From the NCBI RefSeq assembly GCF_900078395.1, contig NZ_FKLA01000009.1, positions 1,688,614-1,752,613 of the forward strand: a stretch of 64,000 bases of DNA, in the 5' to 3' direction. Source of the stretch: Anaerotruncus rubiinfantis. GTDB lineage: Bacteria > Bacillota > Clostridia > Oscillospirales > Ruminococcaceae. The notes beneath the pieces are model-generated. The model saw nothing but the letters and a program-made list of their open reading frames with translations, was not told the origin of the DNA and did no database searches. Below, one piece after another: positions 41,953 through 51,198 of this stretch. The first letter of the stretch is position 1, and each line of letters opens with the position of its first letter. A program made the translations under genes and the position numbers.

Positions 41953-43257
41953 GTGGCAAACTATTACCAGCCCGAGATCGAATGCGCTTCCCGGGAACAG
42001 ATCAAAGCCTGGCAGGATGAAAGACTGGTGGAAACGGTCAAACACGTTTACAATAATGTGCCGTACTACCGCAAGAAGATGCAGGAAAAAGGCTTAACGC
42101 CGGACGACGTGAAATCCACGGCGGACCTGCATAAGCTGCCGTTCCTCACAAAAGCCGATTTGCGCGATGCGTATCCATATGGGCTGCTGGCGGTTCCGCT
42201 CGAAGAGGCGGTGCGCATCCAATCCACCAGCGGCACCACCGGAAAACGCGTGGTCGCATTCTATACGCAGGACGACATCGAACTTTGGGAGGACTGCTGC
42301 GCGCGCGCGATCGTTGCGGCCGGCGGCACCAACAAGGACGTCTGTCAGGTCTGCTATGGATATGGACTTTTCACAGGCGGGCCGGGCCTCAACGGCGGTT
42401 CCCACAAAGTTGGCTGCCTTACCTTGCCGATGTCCTCGGGCAATACCGACCGGCAGATCCAGTTCATCCAGGACCTGCATTCCACCATTCTCTGCTGCAC
42501 GCCGTCCTATGCGGCTTACATCGCGGAAACCTTCCAGGACAAGGGCATCCCGCCGGAGGAGATCAGCCTCAAGGCCGGCATCTTCGGCGCGGAAGCCTGG
42601 ACCGAGGAGATGCGTCGCGATATCGAGCAGAAGCTCGGCATCAAGGCTTACGACATCTATGGACTCACCGAGCTTTCCGGGCCGGGCGTTTCATTTGAAT
42701 GCTCCGAGCAGACCGGCATGCACATCAACGAGGATCACTTCATCGCGGAAATCATCGACCCGGTCACCGGGGAGGTGCTCCCGGACGGCGAGAAGGGCGA
42801 ATTGGTTTTCACCAGCATCACCAAAAAGGCCTTCCCAATGATCCGTTACCGTACCCGCGACATCTGCGTGCTGAATCACAAAGAGTGCTCCTGCGGGCGC
42901 ACCCATGTCAAGATGTCCAAACCCATGGGCCGCAGCGACGACATGCTGATTATTCGCGGTGTCAATGTGTTCCCGTCCCAGATCGAGACGGTGCTCTTAA
43001 ACCACGGCTATCCCGCGAACTATCAGATCCTGGTTGACCGTGTGCGCAACAGCGATACGCTCGACGTCAATGTCGAGATGACCCAGGAAATGTTCAACGA
43101 TACGGTGAAAGGGATCGCTTCGCGCGAGCGCGAGCTGGTGGAAAGCCTCAAATCGATGCTGGGCATCCATGCCAACGTCCATCTGGTTTCTCCGAAAACG
43201 ATCGAGCGCAGCGAAGGAAAAGCAAAACGCGTTATCGACAAACGGCATCTCGTGTGA
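41953..43257 (+). CDS. paaK: Phenylacetate--CoA ligase (PaaK), copy 2
   Basis: 434 residues from GTG. Same family as the gene at 38241 with the same motif order (QSTSGTTGKRVVAFYT, IYGLTELSGPG, YRTRDICV, MGRSDDMLIIRGVNVFPSQIE) but clearly diverged, so not a recent duplication. Two ligases flanking IorAB may differ in preference, for example phenylacetate versus indoleacetate; this is inference. Confidence 0.93.
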   Translation: MANYYQPEIECASREQIKAWQDERLVETVKHVYNNVPYYRKKMQEKGLTPDDVKSTADLHKLPFLTKADLRDAYPYGLLAVPLEEAVRIQSTSGTTGKRVVAFYTQDDIELWEDCCARAIVAAGGTNKDVCQVCYGYGLFTGGPGLNGGSHKVGCLTLPMSSGNTDRQIQFIQDLHSTILCCTPSYAAYIAETFQDKGIPPEEISLKAGIFGAEAWTEEMRRDIEQKLGIKAYDIYGLTELSGPGVSFECSEQTGMHINEDHFIAEIIDPVTGEVLPDGEKGELVFTSITKKAFPMIRYRTRDICVLNHKECSCGRTHVKMSKPMGRSDDMLIIRGVNVFPSQIETVLLNHGYPANYQILVDRVRNSDTLDVNVEMTQEMFNDTVKGIASRERELVESLKSMLGIHANVHLVSPKTIERSEGKAKRVIDKRHLV

Positions 43258-43269
43258 TATAATTACAAT

Positions 43270-43298
43270 AAAGAAGGGGAATTTCCCCTTTCTTTTGG
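43270..43298 (+). terminator. Weak terminator after second PaaK
   Basis: AAGAAGGGGAA and TTCCCCTTTCTT form a stem followed by TTGG; the U run is short, so read-through into the ACT gene is likely. Confidence 0.5.
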
Positions 43299-43354
43299 TC
43301 AGTATCATCATGAAACCAAATTTTAGCCAGTTAGGGCAGATTGGATGTTGAGAT

Positions 43355-43786
43355 ATGGCAAAGCCAGTGAAACAGTTATCGATCTTTGTGGAGAACCAGC
43401 CCGGAAGAACGGCGGAGATTTGCAATATTCTTGCCGAGCATGATATTGACATCCGTGCGCTTTCGCTTGCCGATACCACCAATTTCGGCATCATGCGGCT
43501 GATTGTCAACCACCCTTCCCGCGCGGAGTCCGTGCTCAAGGAGCAGGGATATACCGTTTCCCAGACCAACGTCATCGCGGTGGGCATTGACGACAAGCCC
43601 GGCGGTCTGGCAATCGCGCTCAATGTACTGCGGGACGCGGACATTGCCGTCGAGTATATCTACGCATTTGTTTCCCGCTCGGAAAAAACGGCGTTTGTCA
43701 TCCTTCGTGTGGAGGACAATGCGGTTGCAATTGAGGCGCTGCAGGCAAAAGGTGTGCGGATCCTCGCGGGCGAAGAGATCTACTGA
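43355..43786 (+). CDS. Tandem ACT-domain protein
   Basis: 143 residues containing two ACT domains (KQLSIFVENQPGRTAEI at residues 5-21, then GIDDKPGGLAIALNVL). ACT pairs bind amino acids allosterically. Proteins of this kind commonly sit next to PaaK and IorAB, probably sensing aromatic or branched amino acids. No catalytic domain. Confidence 0.88.
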   Translation: MAKPVKQLSIFVENQPGRTAEICNILAEHDIDIRALSLADTTNFGIMRLIVNHPSRAESVLKEQGYTVSQTNVIAVGIDDKPGGLAIALNVLRDADIAVEYIYAFVSRSEKTAFVILRVEDNAVAIEALQAKGVRILAGEEIY

Positions 43787-43809
43787 TTCCCAGAAGGAGA
43801 AGTTAAAAA

Positions 43810-44289
43810 GTGTCTATCGAAAAGGTAAAAGCTTATTTTGCCACGGTCGGCCGGGAAGGGGATGTTTTGGAATTCCCGGTTTCCAGTGCAACAGTGGAAT
43901 TGGCGGCGCAGGCCGCAGGCGTCATCCCGGCTCGGATTGCCAAAACCCTGTCCTTTAAGCGGCATGAGGATGGTTGCATCCTCATTGTCATGGCCGGAGA
44001 TGCGCGCATCGATAACAGCAAGTTCAAACAGGAATTTTCGATCAAGGCAAAGATGCTTTCCCCGGATGAGGTGATCGCTTATACAGGCTGTTCGGTGGGC
44101 GGTGTCTGTCCGTTTGCCATTGAGAACGAAGGTGTGGAGGTTTACCTCGACATTTCTCTCAAACGGTTTGATACGGTTTTCCCATCCGCAGGCAGTAGCA
44201 ATTCCGCAATTGAGCTTTCCTGCGAGGAGCTGTTCGAGTATTCCAAGGCACTCAAGTGGATTGACGTCTGTAAGGATTGGCAGGAATAA
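43810..44289 (+). CDS. YbaK/EbsC-type aminoacyl-tRNA deacylase
   Basis: 159 residues from GTG with AGAAGGAG upstream. The YbaK fold signature (AKTLSFKRHEDGCILIVMAGD, SIKAKMLSPDEV, GCSVGGVCPF) is complete, including the conserved Lys in the first motif. Such proteins remove mischarged Cys or other amino acids from tRNA-Pro. Some members next to PaaK genes are simply annotated as YbaK family. Confidence 0.88.
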   Translation: MSIEKVKAYFATVGREGDVLEFPVSSATVELAAQAAGVIPARIAKTLSFKRHEDGCILIVMAGDARIDNSKFKQEFSIKAKMLSPDEVIAYTGCSVGGVCPFAIENEGVEVYLDISLKRFDTVFPSAGSSNSAIELSCEELFEYSKALKWIDVCKDWQE

Positions 44290-44309
44290 AGCGGGGGAGA
44301 TGAAGCAGA

Positions 44310-45128
44310 ATGCAGGAAGTTTCACTGAATAATGGCGTGAAAATCCCACAGTTCGGTCTGGGCGTTTTTAAGACGCCGGAAGGCGAACAAACGGTCAGCG
44401 CGGTGAAATGGGCTTTGGAAGCCGGTTATCGCCATATTGACACCGCAAAGGTCTATGGAAATGAGAAAGGTGTCGGCCTGGGAATCCAGGAGAGCAAAGT
44501 CCCCCGGGAAGAGATCTTCCTCACGACTAAGCTTTGGAACGATGATATCCGCGCGGGGCGCACCCGGGAAGCGTTTGCAGAAAGTCTCGCGGCGTTACAG
44601 ACCGACTATGTGGATCTGTATCTGATCCACTGGCCTGCGGATGGTTATGAAAGGGCCTGGGCGGTTATGGAGGAGCTTTATCAGGAAGGCAAGATCAAAG
44701 CTATCGGCGTGAGCAATTTCCAGAAACGGCATTTGGAATGCCTGGAGAAAACCGCGAAGATCGCGCCCGCCGTCAACCAGATTGAGGCGCATCCGTATTT
44801 CAGCAACCAGGAGCTGATCGATTACTGCAAAGCCAGAAGGATCGTGGTGGAGGCTTACCGCCCGCTCGGCGGAACCGGGGGAAATCTGCTGGAGGATGAA
44901 ACGCTGCGTGCGCTCGCCCAAAAGTATGAAAGGACGCCGGCGCAGATCGCTTTGCGCTGGGCGATTCAGCGCGATACCGTCGTGCTGGCCAAATCGATCC
45001 ACCAGGAGCGGATCGTCTCAAACATGAAGATTTTCGATTTCGTGCTTTCGGATACCGATATGGAGACCATTGACGGTCTCAACCGCAACACCCGCCTGGG
45101 TTCGGACCCGGACAATTTCAATTTCTGA
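44310..45128 (+). CDS. Aldo/keto reductase (diketo-gulonate reductase-like)
   Basis: 272 residues; catalytic tetrad Asp in RHIDTAKVYGNE, Tyr in the same motif, Lys in LTTKLWND and His in YLIHWPADG are present. The C-terminal ALRWAIQRDTVVLAKSIHQERI is the NADP(H)-binding segment, with Ala-Lys-Ser for the more usual Pro-Lys-Ser. Reduces aldehydes or ketones; substrate unknown. 20 bases after ybaK. Confidence 0.92.
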   Translation: MQEVSLNNGVKIPQFGLGVFKTPEGEQTVSAVKWALEAGYRHIDTAKVYGNEKGVGLGIQESKVPREEIFLTTKLWNDDIRAGRTREAFAESLAALQTDYVDLYLIHWPADGYERAWAVMEELYQEGKIKAIGVSNFQKRHLECLEKTAKIAPAVNQIEAHPYFSNQELIDYCKARRIVVEAYRPLGGTGGNLLEDETLRALAQKYERTPAQIALRWAIQRDTVVLAKSIHQERIVSNMKIFDFVLSDTDMETIDGLNRNTRLGSDPDNFNF

Positions 45129-45134
45129 AAAATA

Positions 45135-45168
45135 AAAAGAACAGCCGCTCAGCGGCTGTTCTTTTTAT
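45135..45168. terminator. Bidirectional terminator
   Basis: AAAAGAACAGCCGCT and AGCGGCTGTTCTTTT pair around a tiny loop; the stem covers the stop of the minus-strand metallophosphatase. Confidence 0.92.
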
Positions 45169-45994
45169 TTTTGTCCGTTTTTTCCAGCGTCACAATTACC
45201 AGCTCCGGCCGGTTGAAAATTCGCAGCGGAAAAAGGCTGTTGCCCAGACCACGGCTCACCACAATCTGGGAGTCGGCTTTTTGGTGCAGGCCGCTGGTGA
45301 GCGGCGGGAAAAATCCCTGGTGTGGCGCGAGAATCCCACCGATTCCCGGCAGGCGGATCTGCCCGCCGTGCGCATGCCCAGAGAAGATAAGATCCACCTT
45401 TTCGGCCGCATAGAGACTGAAAAGGTCAGGGCGGTGGGCAAGCAGGACCCGAAAGCCGTCATATCGGCAACATAGATTGGAAAGGACCGGCGGAACGGTT
45501 TCAAGGATGGCTTTGCGCAGTGAAGTCCGGTCCATCAGGCCGATGAGCGAAATGGCGTCGTCCGCATGGGAAAAGCTTGTCCCGCAGTCGTCAAGATTTT
45601 GGATGCCGAGCTCCTCCATCCTGCGCTTCAGCAATTCGTAGAGCGCGGGCCTGCGCTGTTCGTGGTTCCCACAGACATATACAACCGGCGCGATTTTGCG
45701 GGCGCCGGCCAGAAATTCAAAGGCAGGGGACATCCTGCGGGCAGCGGTGCGGCGCTTGTCGATGAGGTCGCCGGTGACGACGATGAGGCCGGGATCGGCC
45801 TCGCTAAGCTTTTGGAGCAGGCGTTTTTGTCCTTTACCAAAGCGTTTGTTGTGCAGGTCGGAAATCTGCGCGATCCGGAACTGATCAAATCCGTCTGGAA
45901 CTTTAGGACTCTGGACCGGAATTTTGGTGATGGCGATGACGTTGTCCTGCCACCAGAGGAAGGCCCCGGCGGCCAGAAGGATCATCCATTGCAT
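45149..45994 (-). CDS. Metallophosphoesterase, YkuE/YaeI-like
   Basis: 281 residues: an N-terminal membrane segment (MILLAAGAFLWW) followed by a calcineurin-type fold with all metal motifs, QISDLHNKRFG, VVTGDLIDKR, CGNHEQRR, LAHRPD and SGHAHGGQIRLPG. Relatives act on phospholipid headgroups at the membrane surface (UDP-2,3-diacylglucosamine or undecaprenol-type substrates); the exact one is unknown. GGAG 8 bases ahead of the start. Confidence 0.9.
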   Translation of the reverse strand: MQWMILLAAGAFLWWQDNVIAITKIPVQSPKVPDGFDQFRIAQISDLHNKRFGKGQKRLLQKLSEADPGLIVVTGDLIDKRRTAARRMSPAFEFLAGARKIAPVVYVCGNHEQRRPALYELLKRRMEELGIQNLDDCGTSFSHADDAISLIGLMDRTSLRKAILETVPPVLSNLCCRYDGFRVLLAHRPDLFSLYAAEKVDLIFSGHAHGGQIRLPGIGGILAPHQGFFPPLTSGLHQKADSQIVVSRGLGNSLFPLRIFNRPELVIVTLEKTDKNKKNSR

Positions 45995-46006
45995 AAAGGT
46001 TTCTCC

Positions 46007-46342
46007 TTATTTCCAGGTGATGAAGCGATTCTGCCTGAGGGTGATAAAAAAGGTGGAAAGACGTTCAAAAAGCGGCTCGGCGGCTTTCCCAAACTGTTTT
46101 TGTACGAGCAGCCCGATTTCATAGACCGTGCGCTGCCCGTCGATCTGCAGCCAGATAAAGGAGCCGAATTCGTCGAGACTGATCAGGCTTTGCGTGGGCT
46201 TATGAAACAGAAGTTGCGCAAGCCTGTCAAAAAAACCGGTGTGAGGGACGGTGACCGTGACCAGTCCATTCTCCTGCTGCTGAAAGGAAAAGGCGCGGGT
46301 CGGGATAAAATCCAGAAGGTTCTGCTGTGCTTTTTTTGCCAT
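46007..46342 (-). CDS. PqqD-family protein
   Basis: 111 residues with a PqqD/RRE-like winged-helix layout (LDEFGSFIWLQIDGQRTVYEIGLLVQ). In peptide-modification systems such domains bind a leader peptide, but no radical SAM maturase or precursor peptide is near. Stand-alone PqqD proteins before a metallophosphatase are seen in Clostridia; their role is unknown. Confidence 0.75.
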   Translation of the reverse strand: MAKKAQQNLLDFIPTRAFSFQQQENGLVTVTVPHTGFFDRLAQLLFHKPTQSLISLDEFGSFIWLQIDGQRTVYEIGLLVQKQFGKAAEPLFERLSTFFITLRQNRFITWK

Positions 46343-46399
46343 AAAGGCCTCCGGTCTGAATTGGGCGCAGAACCGGCCGGTCCTGCGCCCGCATATTCT

Positions 46400-48376
46400 T
46401 TACTTTACAATTTTATCCTTTTTCCAGGCCGTACTCCGCAGAAGCGCCAGAATCAGCAGCGCAAAGAAACAAAGGCTTCCAATACTGCCCAGGGTGAACC
46501 GGTCGGAGATATCGAGGAAAGCGGCAAATGTGGATGCGGCCCCGTCCACTGTCATCGGGATGATGGCGCAGATTGCAAGCAACACCCCCAAAAGTCCTTC
46601 CCCGGCGATCATACCGGATGTATAGAGGATGCCGTTGTCAATCGCCGTCTTGCGGGTTTCCTCCTGCCGCAGCCGGCGGCGCTCCAGCCACAGGCGAACA
46701 AGGCCGCCGATCATGATCGGCATGGACAGGTAAATCGGCAGATAAAGACCGACCGCAAACGGCAGAACAGGAATTCCCAGCAAGGCTACTACAATGGTGA
46801 TCCCAATTCCGGCGAAGATGAGCGACCATGGAAGGTTTCCATTCATGACACCTTCGACCAGCATTTTCATAAGCATCGCCTGCGGAGCTGGCAGGTCAAC
46901 CTTGCCGAAACCGCCCCAGGCGGCATTGAGCAAGTATAACACGCTGCCAATGGTGAGCGCGGACACCAGCACCCCGATGAGCTCGCCTATCTGCTGCTTG
47001 CGCGGGGTTGCGCCGAGGATATAACCGGTTTTGAGGTCCTGCGAAGTATCGCCGGCGATTGCCACAATGATGCAGATGACCGAGGAGATTTCGATCGCTC
47101 CAACCATTCCGCTCGGCCCGGTATCCCCAAAGACTTTGAGCAGCAGCGCTGAGAACAGAAGCGTCACCAAGCCGATCCCGGAAATCGGGTTATTGGACGA
47201 ACCGATCAAGCCGACCAGCCGGGAGGAAACCGCCGCAGAGAAAAATCCGAAAACAACGATAATCAGCGAACCGACCAATGTGACCGGAACCGCGGGTGAA
47301 ATCCATACAACCATAATGGTGACGATGATCCCCACAACACAGTAGCGCATCGGCAGGTCGTCGTCGGTACGCAGGCCGCTTTGCTGCTCGCCATAACCGA
47401 AATAACCTTTGATCGCGCGGGCAAAGGTGCGCAGCAGCAGGGGTGCGAGTTTGAGCAATGTGATGATTCCGGCGGTAGCGATGGCAGCCGCGCCAATATA
47501 ACGAATATAATTTTCCCATATATTGGTGGCGGACATGTCCGCAATCGACATGCTGGCCGGGAAAATGACCGTATCCCCGCCGAACAGCGAGATGAGCGGC
47601 ATAATGATGAGCCAGCTGAGTATGCCGCCCGAAAATATGTAGGAGGAAACCTTCGGGCCGCAGATATAACCAACGCCAAGCAGCGCGGGCATCACGTCGA
47701 CGCCGACGGCAGCGCCTTTATATCGGACGGTGCTTTCAAAATAGACGCGGCTCGGGAAGATATTGAGTCCATCGGCAAACAGCTTGTAAAGCGCGCCGAT
47801 CCCCATGCCGGCAAAAACAGTGGAGGCTTTCGATCCGCCTTCCTCGCCAGCGAGCAGCACTTCGGAGCAGGCGGTGCCTTCCGGGTAAGGGAGCACGCCA
47901 TGGTCGCGTACGATGAGCGCGCGACGCAGCGGGATCATGAACAGCACGCCCAGCACACCGCCGGAAAGCGCGATCAGAAAAATACCGATCTGGGATGGCC
48001 CCACATCATAGCCCCATTCGTTCATCCACATGAACAGGGCGGGGAGGGTGAAGATCGCGCCCGCCGCGACTGATTCGCCAGCCGAGCCGATCGTCTGAAC
48101 CATGTTATTCTCAAGGATCGAGTCCTTTTTCATGATACCCCGCAACACGCCCATCGAGATGACCGCCGCGGGGATCGAAGCGGCGACGGTGATGCCGACA
48201 CGCAGGCCGAGATAGGCATTCGCGGCGCCGAACACGACAGCGAGCAGGCAGCCAAGCAGCACCGATGTGAAGGTAAACTCGGGCATGACCTTCTCAGCCG
48301 GAACAAAAGGTTTGAATTCGTTTTCATTTTTCAGGAAAATCAGTTTTCCCTGGTTTTCATTCTTCAACGGGTACAC
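46400..48376 (-). CDS. OPT-family oligopeptide transporter
   Basis: Up to 658 residues, about 15 membrane helices. The family motifs NAYLGLRVGITVAASIPAAV, GAGESVAAGAIFT, LPYPEGTACSEVLLAGEEGG and the C-terminal GLVAGEGL-like segment (SGMIAGEGLLGVLLAI) mark the YSL/OPT transporters of bacteria. Imports peptides or metal chelates using the proton gradient. The start is uncertain: GTG at 48376 lies too close to the GAGG site, and TTG at 48367 has better spacing. Confidence 0.92.
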   Translation of the reverse strand: MYPLKNENQGKLIFLKNENEFKPFVPAEKVMPEFTFTSVLLGCLLAVVFGAANAYLGLRVGITVAASIPAAVISMGVLRGIMKKDSILENNMVQTIGSAGESVAAGAIFTLPALFMWMNEWGYDVGPSQIGIFLIALSGGVLGVLFMIPLRRALIVRDHGVLPYPEGTACSEVLLAGEEGGSKASTVFAGMGIGALYKLFADGLNIFPSRVYFESTVRYKGAAVGVDVMPALLGVGYICGPKVSSYIFSGGILSWLIIMPLISLFGGDTVIFPASMSIADMSATNIWENYIRYIGAAAIATAGIITLLKLAPLLLRTFARAIKGYFGYGEQQSGLRTDDDLPMRYCVVGIIVTIMVVWISPAVPVTLVGSLIIVVFGFFSAAVSSRLVGLIGSSNNPISGIGLVTLLFSALLLKVFGDTGPSGMVGAIEISSVICIIVAIAGDTSQDLKTGYILGATPRKQQIGELIGVLVSALTIGSVLYLLNAAWGGFGKVDLPAPQAMLMKMLVEGVMNGNLPWSLIFAGIGITIVVALLGIPVLPFAVGLYLPIYLSMPIMIGGLVRLWLERRRLRQEETRKTAIDNGILYTSGMIAGEGLLGVLLAICAIIPMTVDGAASTFAAFLDISDRFTLGSIGSLCFFALLILALLRSTAWKKDKIVK

Positions 48377-48419
48377 ATCCTCATAATTACGATATCGCGC
48401 CGGAAAACGGCGCAGGGCG

Positions 48420-49688
48420 CTATTGCGCCAGAGCGATCACGGCATTCGCCATGATCGTAAGATTTTTCTGCATCGAAGAGAGTTTCCATCGCTCGTTGGT
48501 CTGGTGGTAGGTGATCTCGTCGCCGGGCAGAAGAGCGCCGAACGAAACCGCATTCGGGAAGGCACGCGCATAGGTTCCGCCGCCGGTCATCGCGGGCGGA
48601 TCGTCATAACCGGTGCAGGCGTGATAGACCTCCTGCAATTTTTGCACGAGGTCGGAATCCCGCTTTACATAAAGCGGTGGGGTGCAGCTCGTTTCCTCCA
48701 CAGAGAATCCGAGCGGCGCAACCGCTCTGGCGATCGCTTCCAGTACCCGTTCGGTTCCCACCGTGACCGGTACGCGGATGTCGCAGGAAAGCTCGGCGGA
48801 GGTTTCGTCAACCTTTGCAATCGATGGGTTGATGGTGAGCCTGCCGGAAGCTTCGTCCTCAAAATCGATGCCGAGCGAACCGGCGTCCGCCATTGCACAA
48901 AGATCGATAAACGGATGTTTGACCCCGTTTTCAGAAAGATTTCTACAAAGCTTTAAGAGCGCGTTGTCACCTTTATGGGGTTCCATCGCATGGGCGGCCC
49001 TGCCTTCCGCGGTGTAGAGGACGCCGTCCGTGCGCGCCGAAGCGAACGCGGGCACGACGTTGATCGCCTTTCCGCAGGACAAAGTAAGCGGCATGATCCC
49101 CGCGCCGAGTGTGCGGAAGATCCGCACGCGCAGAATTCCTTTCTCCGCGTAAGTGGTCGGATAGGCTGCGTCGGGCGTAAAGGCGCAGGCCGGGATTTCT
49201 TCGGTCTGCTTATAGCGCTCCATACAGCGCCATGCGCCGCCTTCTTCGTCGCCGCCAAGGATGAGCCGGACACGTTTTGTGAGCTTTATGCCGCTGTCCG
49301 CGACCGCTTTCATTGCGTAGAGCGCGAGCAGAGCCGGGCCTTTGTCGTCGCTCACGCCGCGGCCGTAGATGCAGCCGTCAATGAGCGTGGCGCCGAATGG
49401 TTCGGCTGCCCAGCCGTCATCGACCGAGACGGTGTCGAGATGCGCGAGAATGCCGGCCATTTCGTCCCCTTCACCCATCTCAATCCAGCAGCAGTAGCCA
49501 TCAACATTTTTGGTCCTGAAACCAAAACGGGTTCCGATTGCCATCATATAATCGATGGCGCGGGAAACCCCTTCGCCGAGCGGCGCAAAAGGGGAAACCG
49601 GGCCGCAGTCGCCGTTGACGCTCCTGATCCGCAGAAGGCCCGCCAGATCCTGCAGAAAAGCCTGTTCGTCAAGTGTGAATTGCTTCAT
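48420..49688 (-). CDS. M20 dipeptidase, PepV/Sapep-like
   Basis: 422 residues. Metal-site motifs are ILAHLDTVSVDDGW, YGRGVSDDKGPALLALYAM and GGDEEGGAWRC; the lid domain is inserted around residues 180-310; GGGTYARAFPNAVSFG holds the last ligand region. A dinuclear-zinc amino-dipeptidase of the PepV/Sapep group. With the OPT transporter 44 bases downstream it makes a plausible peptide uptake-and-hydrolysis pair. The ATG at 49688 has GGGAGC ahead; the longer frame upstream is not coding. Confidence 0.92.
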   Translation of the reverse strand: MKQFTLDEQAFLQDLAGLLRIRSVNGDCGPVSPFAPLGEGVSRAIDYMMAIGTRFGFRTKNVDGYCCWIEMGEGDEMAGILAHLDTVSVDDGWAAEPFGATLIDGCIYGRGVSDDKGPALLALYAMKAVADSGIKLTKRVRLILGGDEEGGAWRCMERYKQTEEIPACAFTPDAAYPTTYAEKGILRVRIFRTLGAGIMPLTLSCGKAINVVPAFASARTDGVLYTAEGRAAHAMEPHKGDNALLKLCRNLSENGVKHPFIDLCAMADAGSLGIDFEDEASGRLTINPSIAKVDETSAELSCDIRVPVTVGTERVLEAIARAVAPLGFSVEETSCTPPLYVKRDSDLVQKLQEVYHACTGYDDPPAMTGGGTYARAFPNAVSFGALLPGDEITYHQTNERWKLSSMQKNLTIMANAVIALAQ

Positions 49689-49745
49689 GATTTTGCTCCC
49701 TTTTTCGATGTTCGCTTTGTTTAGAGACAATAAAGTTCCATGATC

Positions 49746-49774
49746 ATTATATTGCCTCCAAAAACGTTTGTAAA
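49746..49774 (-). promoter_or_regulatory. Sigma-A promoter for the dipeptidase-OPT operon
   Basis: On the minus strand TTTACA (49774-49769), 17 bases, TATAAT (49751-49746), with a 58-base leader to the start codon. Confidence 0.7.
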
Positions 49775-49887
49775 CCCTAAAGACGCGAAAAAACTTCCCA
49801 GCGGCCATTTCCGTGAAGATCGTTGACAGGACAGCGGGTTCGTGATAAACTGTAAAAAGAACAAATGTTCTTTTGGAGGCGGATACC

Positions 49888-51198
49888 ATGGAGCTTATGG
49901 ATAAACTGGAAATTCTGTCGGATGCGGCAAAGTATGATGTCGCATGCACCTCGAGCGGCGTTGACCGGCCTGCGCAGAAGGGCGGCATCGGCTCCTGTGT
50001 CAAGGCCGGCATCTGTCACAGCTTTGCTGCGGACGGCCGCTGCATCTCGCTGCTCAAGGTTCTGATGACCAACAGCTGCATCTATGACTGCAGATATTGC
50101 GTCAACCGCCGCTCGAACGATACACGCCGGGCGGTTTTCTCACCGCGCGAGCTTGCGGAGCTTACCATCCAGTTTTACCGCCGCAACTATATCGAAGGCC
50201 TGTTCCTATCCTCCGGCGTTCTGAAAAGCCCGGATTACACCTGTGAACAGATGATCCTTGCGCTGGAGCTTCTGCGCAATGAATACCGCTTTGGCGGTTA
50301 TATCCACGTCAAGGCGATTCCCGGCGCGGATGACGCGCTCATCACCCGCCTGGGGATGCTGGCCGACCGCATGAGCATCAATATCGAGCTGCCGAGCCAG
50401 AAGAGTCTTGCGCTTCTCGCGCCGGACAAGTCGAAAAACTCGATCTTGGGCCCGATGGGTTTTATCCGCGACGGCATCAAACAGAACAGTACTGACCTCG
50501 TCCGTTACCGCCACGCGCCGAAGTTCGCGCCTGCCGGTCAGAGCACCCAGATGATTATCGGAGCGACTCCGGATACCGACTACCAGATTTTGAACCTTAC
50601 CCAGGGGCTTTACAAGAAATACAGCCTCAAGCGGGTGTTCTTTTCGGCCTATATGCCAGTGCAGGCGGACAGCCTTCTGCCCGCGATCGATACAAAACCG
50701 CCGCTTCTGCGGGAACATCGGCTCTATCAGGCCGACTGGCTGCTGCGCTTCTATGGGTTCGACGCGTCTGAACTGCTCGATGAGCAGCATCAGAGCTTTA
50801 ATCCCCTGGTAGACCCGAAATGCAACTGGGCGATCAACCATATGGAACAGTTCCCGGTGGAGGTGAATACCGCGCCGTACGAAATGCTGCTGCGGGTCCC
50901 GGGCATCGGCGTGAAGAGCGCCCAACGGATTCTCGCGGCGCGCCGGAACAGCGCGCTCGATTTCGACGGGCTCAAAAAAATCGGCGTGGTATTAAAACGC
51001 GCGCAGTATTTCCTGCTCTGCCGCGGGAAGATGGCTGAGGGGCTCAAGGTCACGCCTGACGGGGTTTTGCGGGCGCTCATCTCCGAACGTGACTTCGAGC
51101 GTGCCCGTTTGCCGGAGGAAGCCCCGCAGCAGCTTTCGCTTTTTGACCGCAGCCCGACGAAGGAGGATTTTGCCCAATGCCTGACCGGACAGATTTAG
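49888..51198 (+). CDS. Radical SAM protein, putative DNA modification/repair
   Basis: 436 residues. Radical SAM Cys triad in NSCIYDCRYCVNRRSN, preceded by an extra Cys region (GSCVKAGICHSF), and a C-terminal helix-hairpin-helix DNA-binding motif LLRVPGIGVKSAQRILAARR. This is the family annotated as putative DNA modification/repair radical SAM protein (TIGR03916), distantly like spore photoproduct lyase. The ATG has GGAGG 8 bases upstream. Overlaps the next gene by 22 bases. Confidence 0.9.
   Translation: MELMDKLEILSDAAKYDVACTSSGVDRPAQKGGIGSCVKAGICHSFAADGRCISLLKVLMTNSCIYDCRYCVNRRSNDTRRAVFSPRELAELTIQFYRRNYIEGLFLSSGVLKSPDYTCEQMILALELLRNEYRFGGYIHVKAIPGADDALITRLGMLADRMSINIELPSQKSLALLAPDKSKNSILGPMGFIRDGIKQNSTDLVRYRHAPKFAPAGQSTQMIIGATPDTDYQILNLTQGLYKKYSLKRVFFSAYMPVQADSLLPAIDTKPPLLREHRLYQADWLLRFYGFDASELLDEQHQSFNPLVDPKCNWAINHMEQFPVEVNTAPYEMLLRVPGIGVKSAQRILAARRNSALDFDGLKKIGVVLKRAQYFLLCRGKMAEGLKVTPDGVLRALISERDFERARLPEEAPQQLSLFDRSPTKEDFAQCLTGQI

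Noticed and set aside
46007..46342. PqqD as part of a RiPP peptide-modification cluster
   Set aside because: No radical SAM maturase, precursor peptide or exporter is adjacent; the radical SAM at 49888 is of the DNA-repair type.
45566..46939. 457-codon plus-strand ORF
   Set aside because: Covers metallophosphatase, PqqD and OPT genes in antisense; the minus genes have clear motifs.
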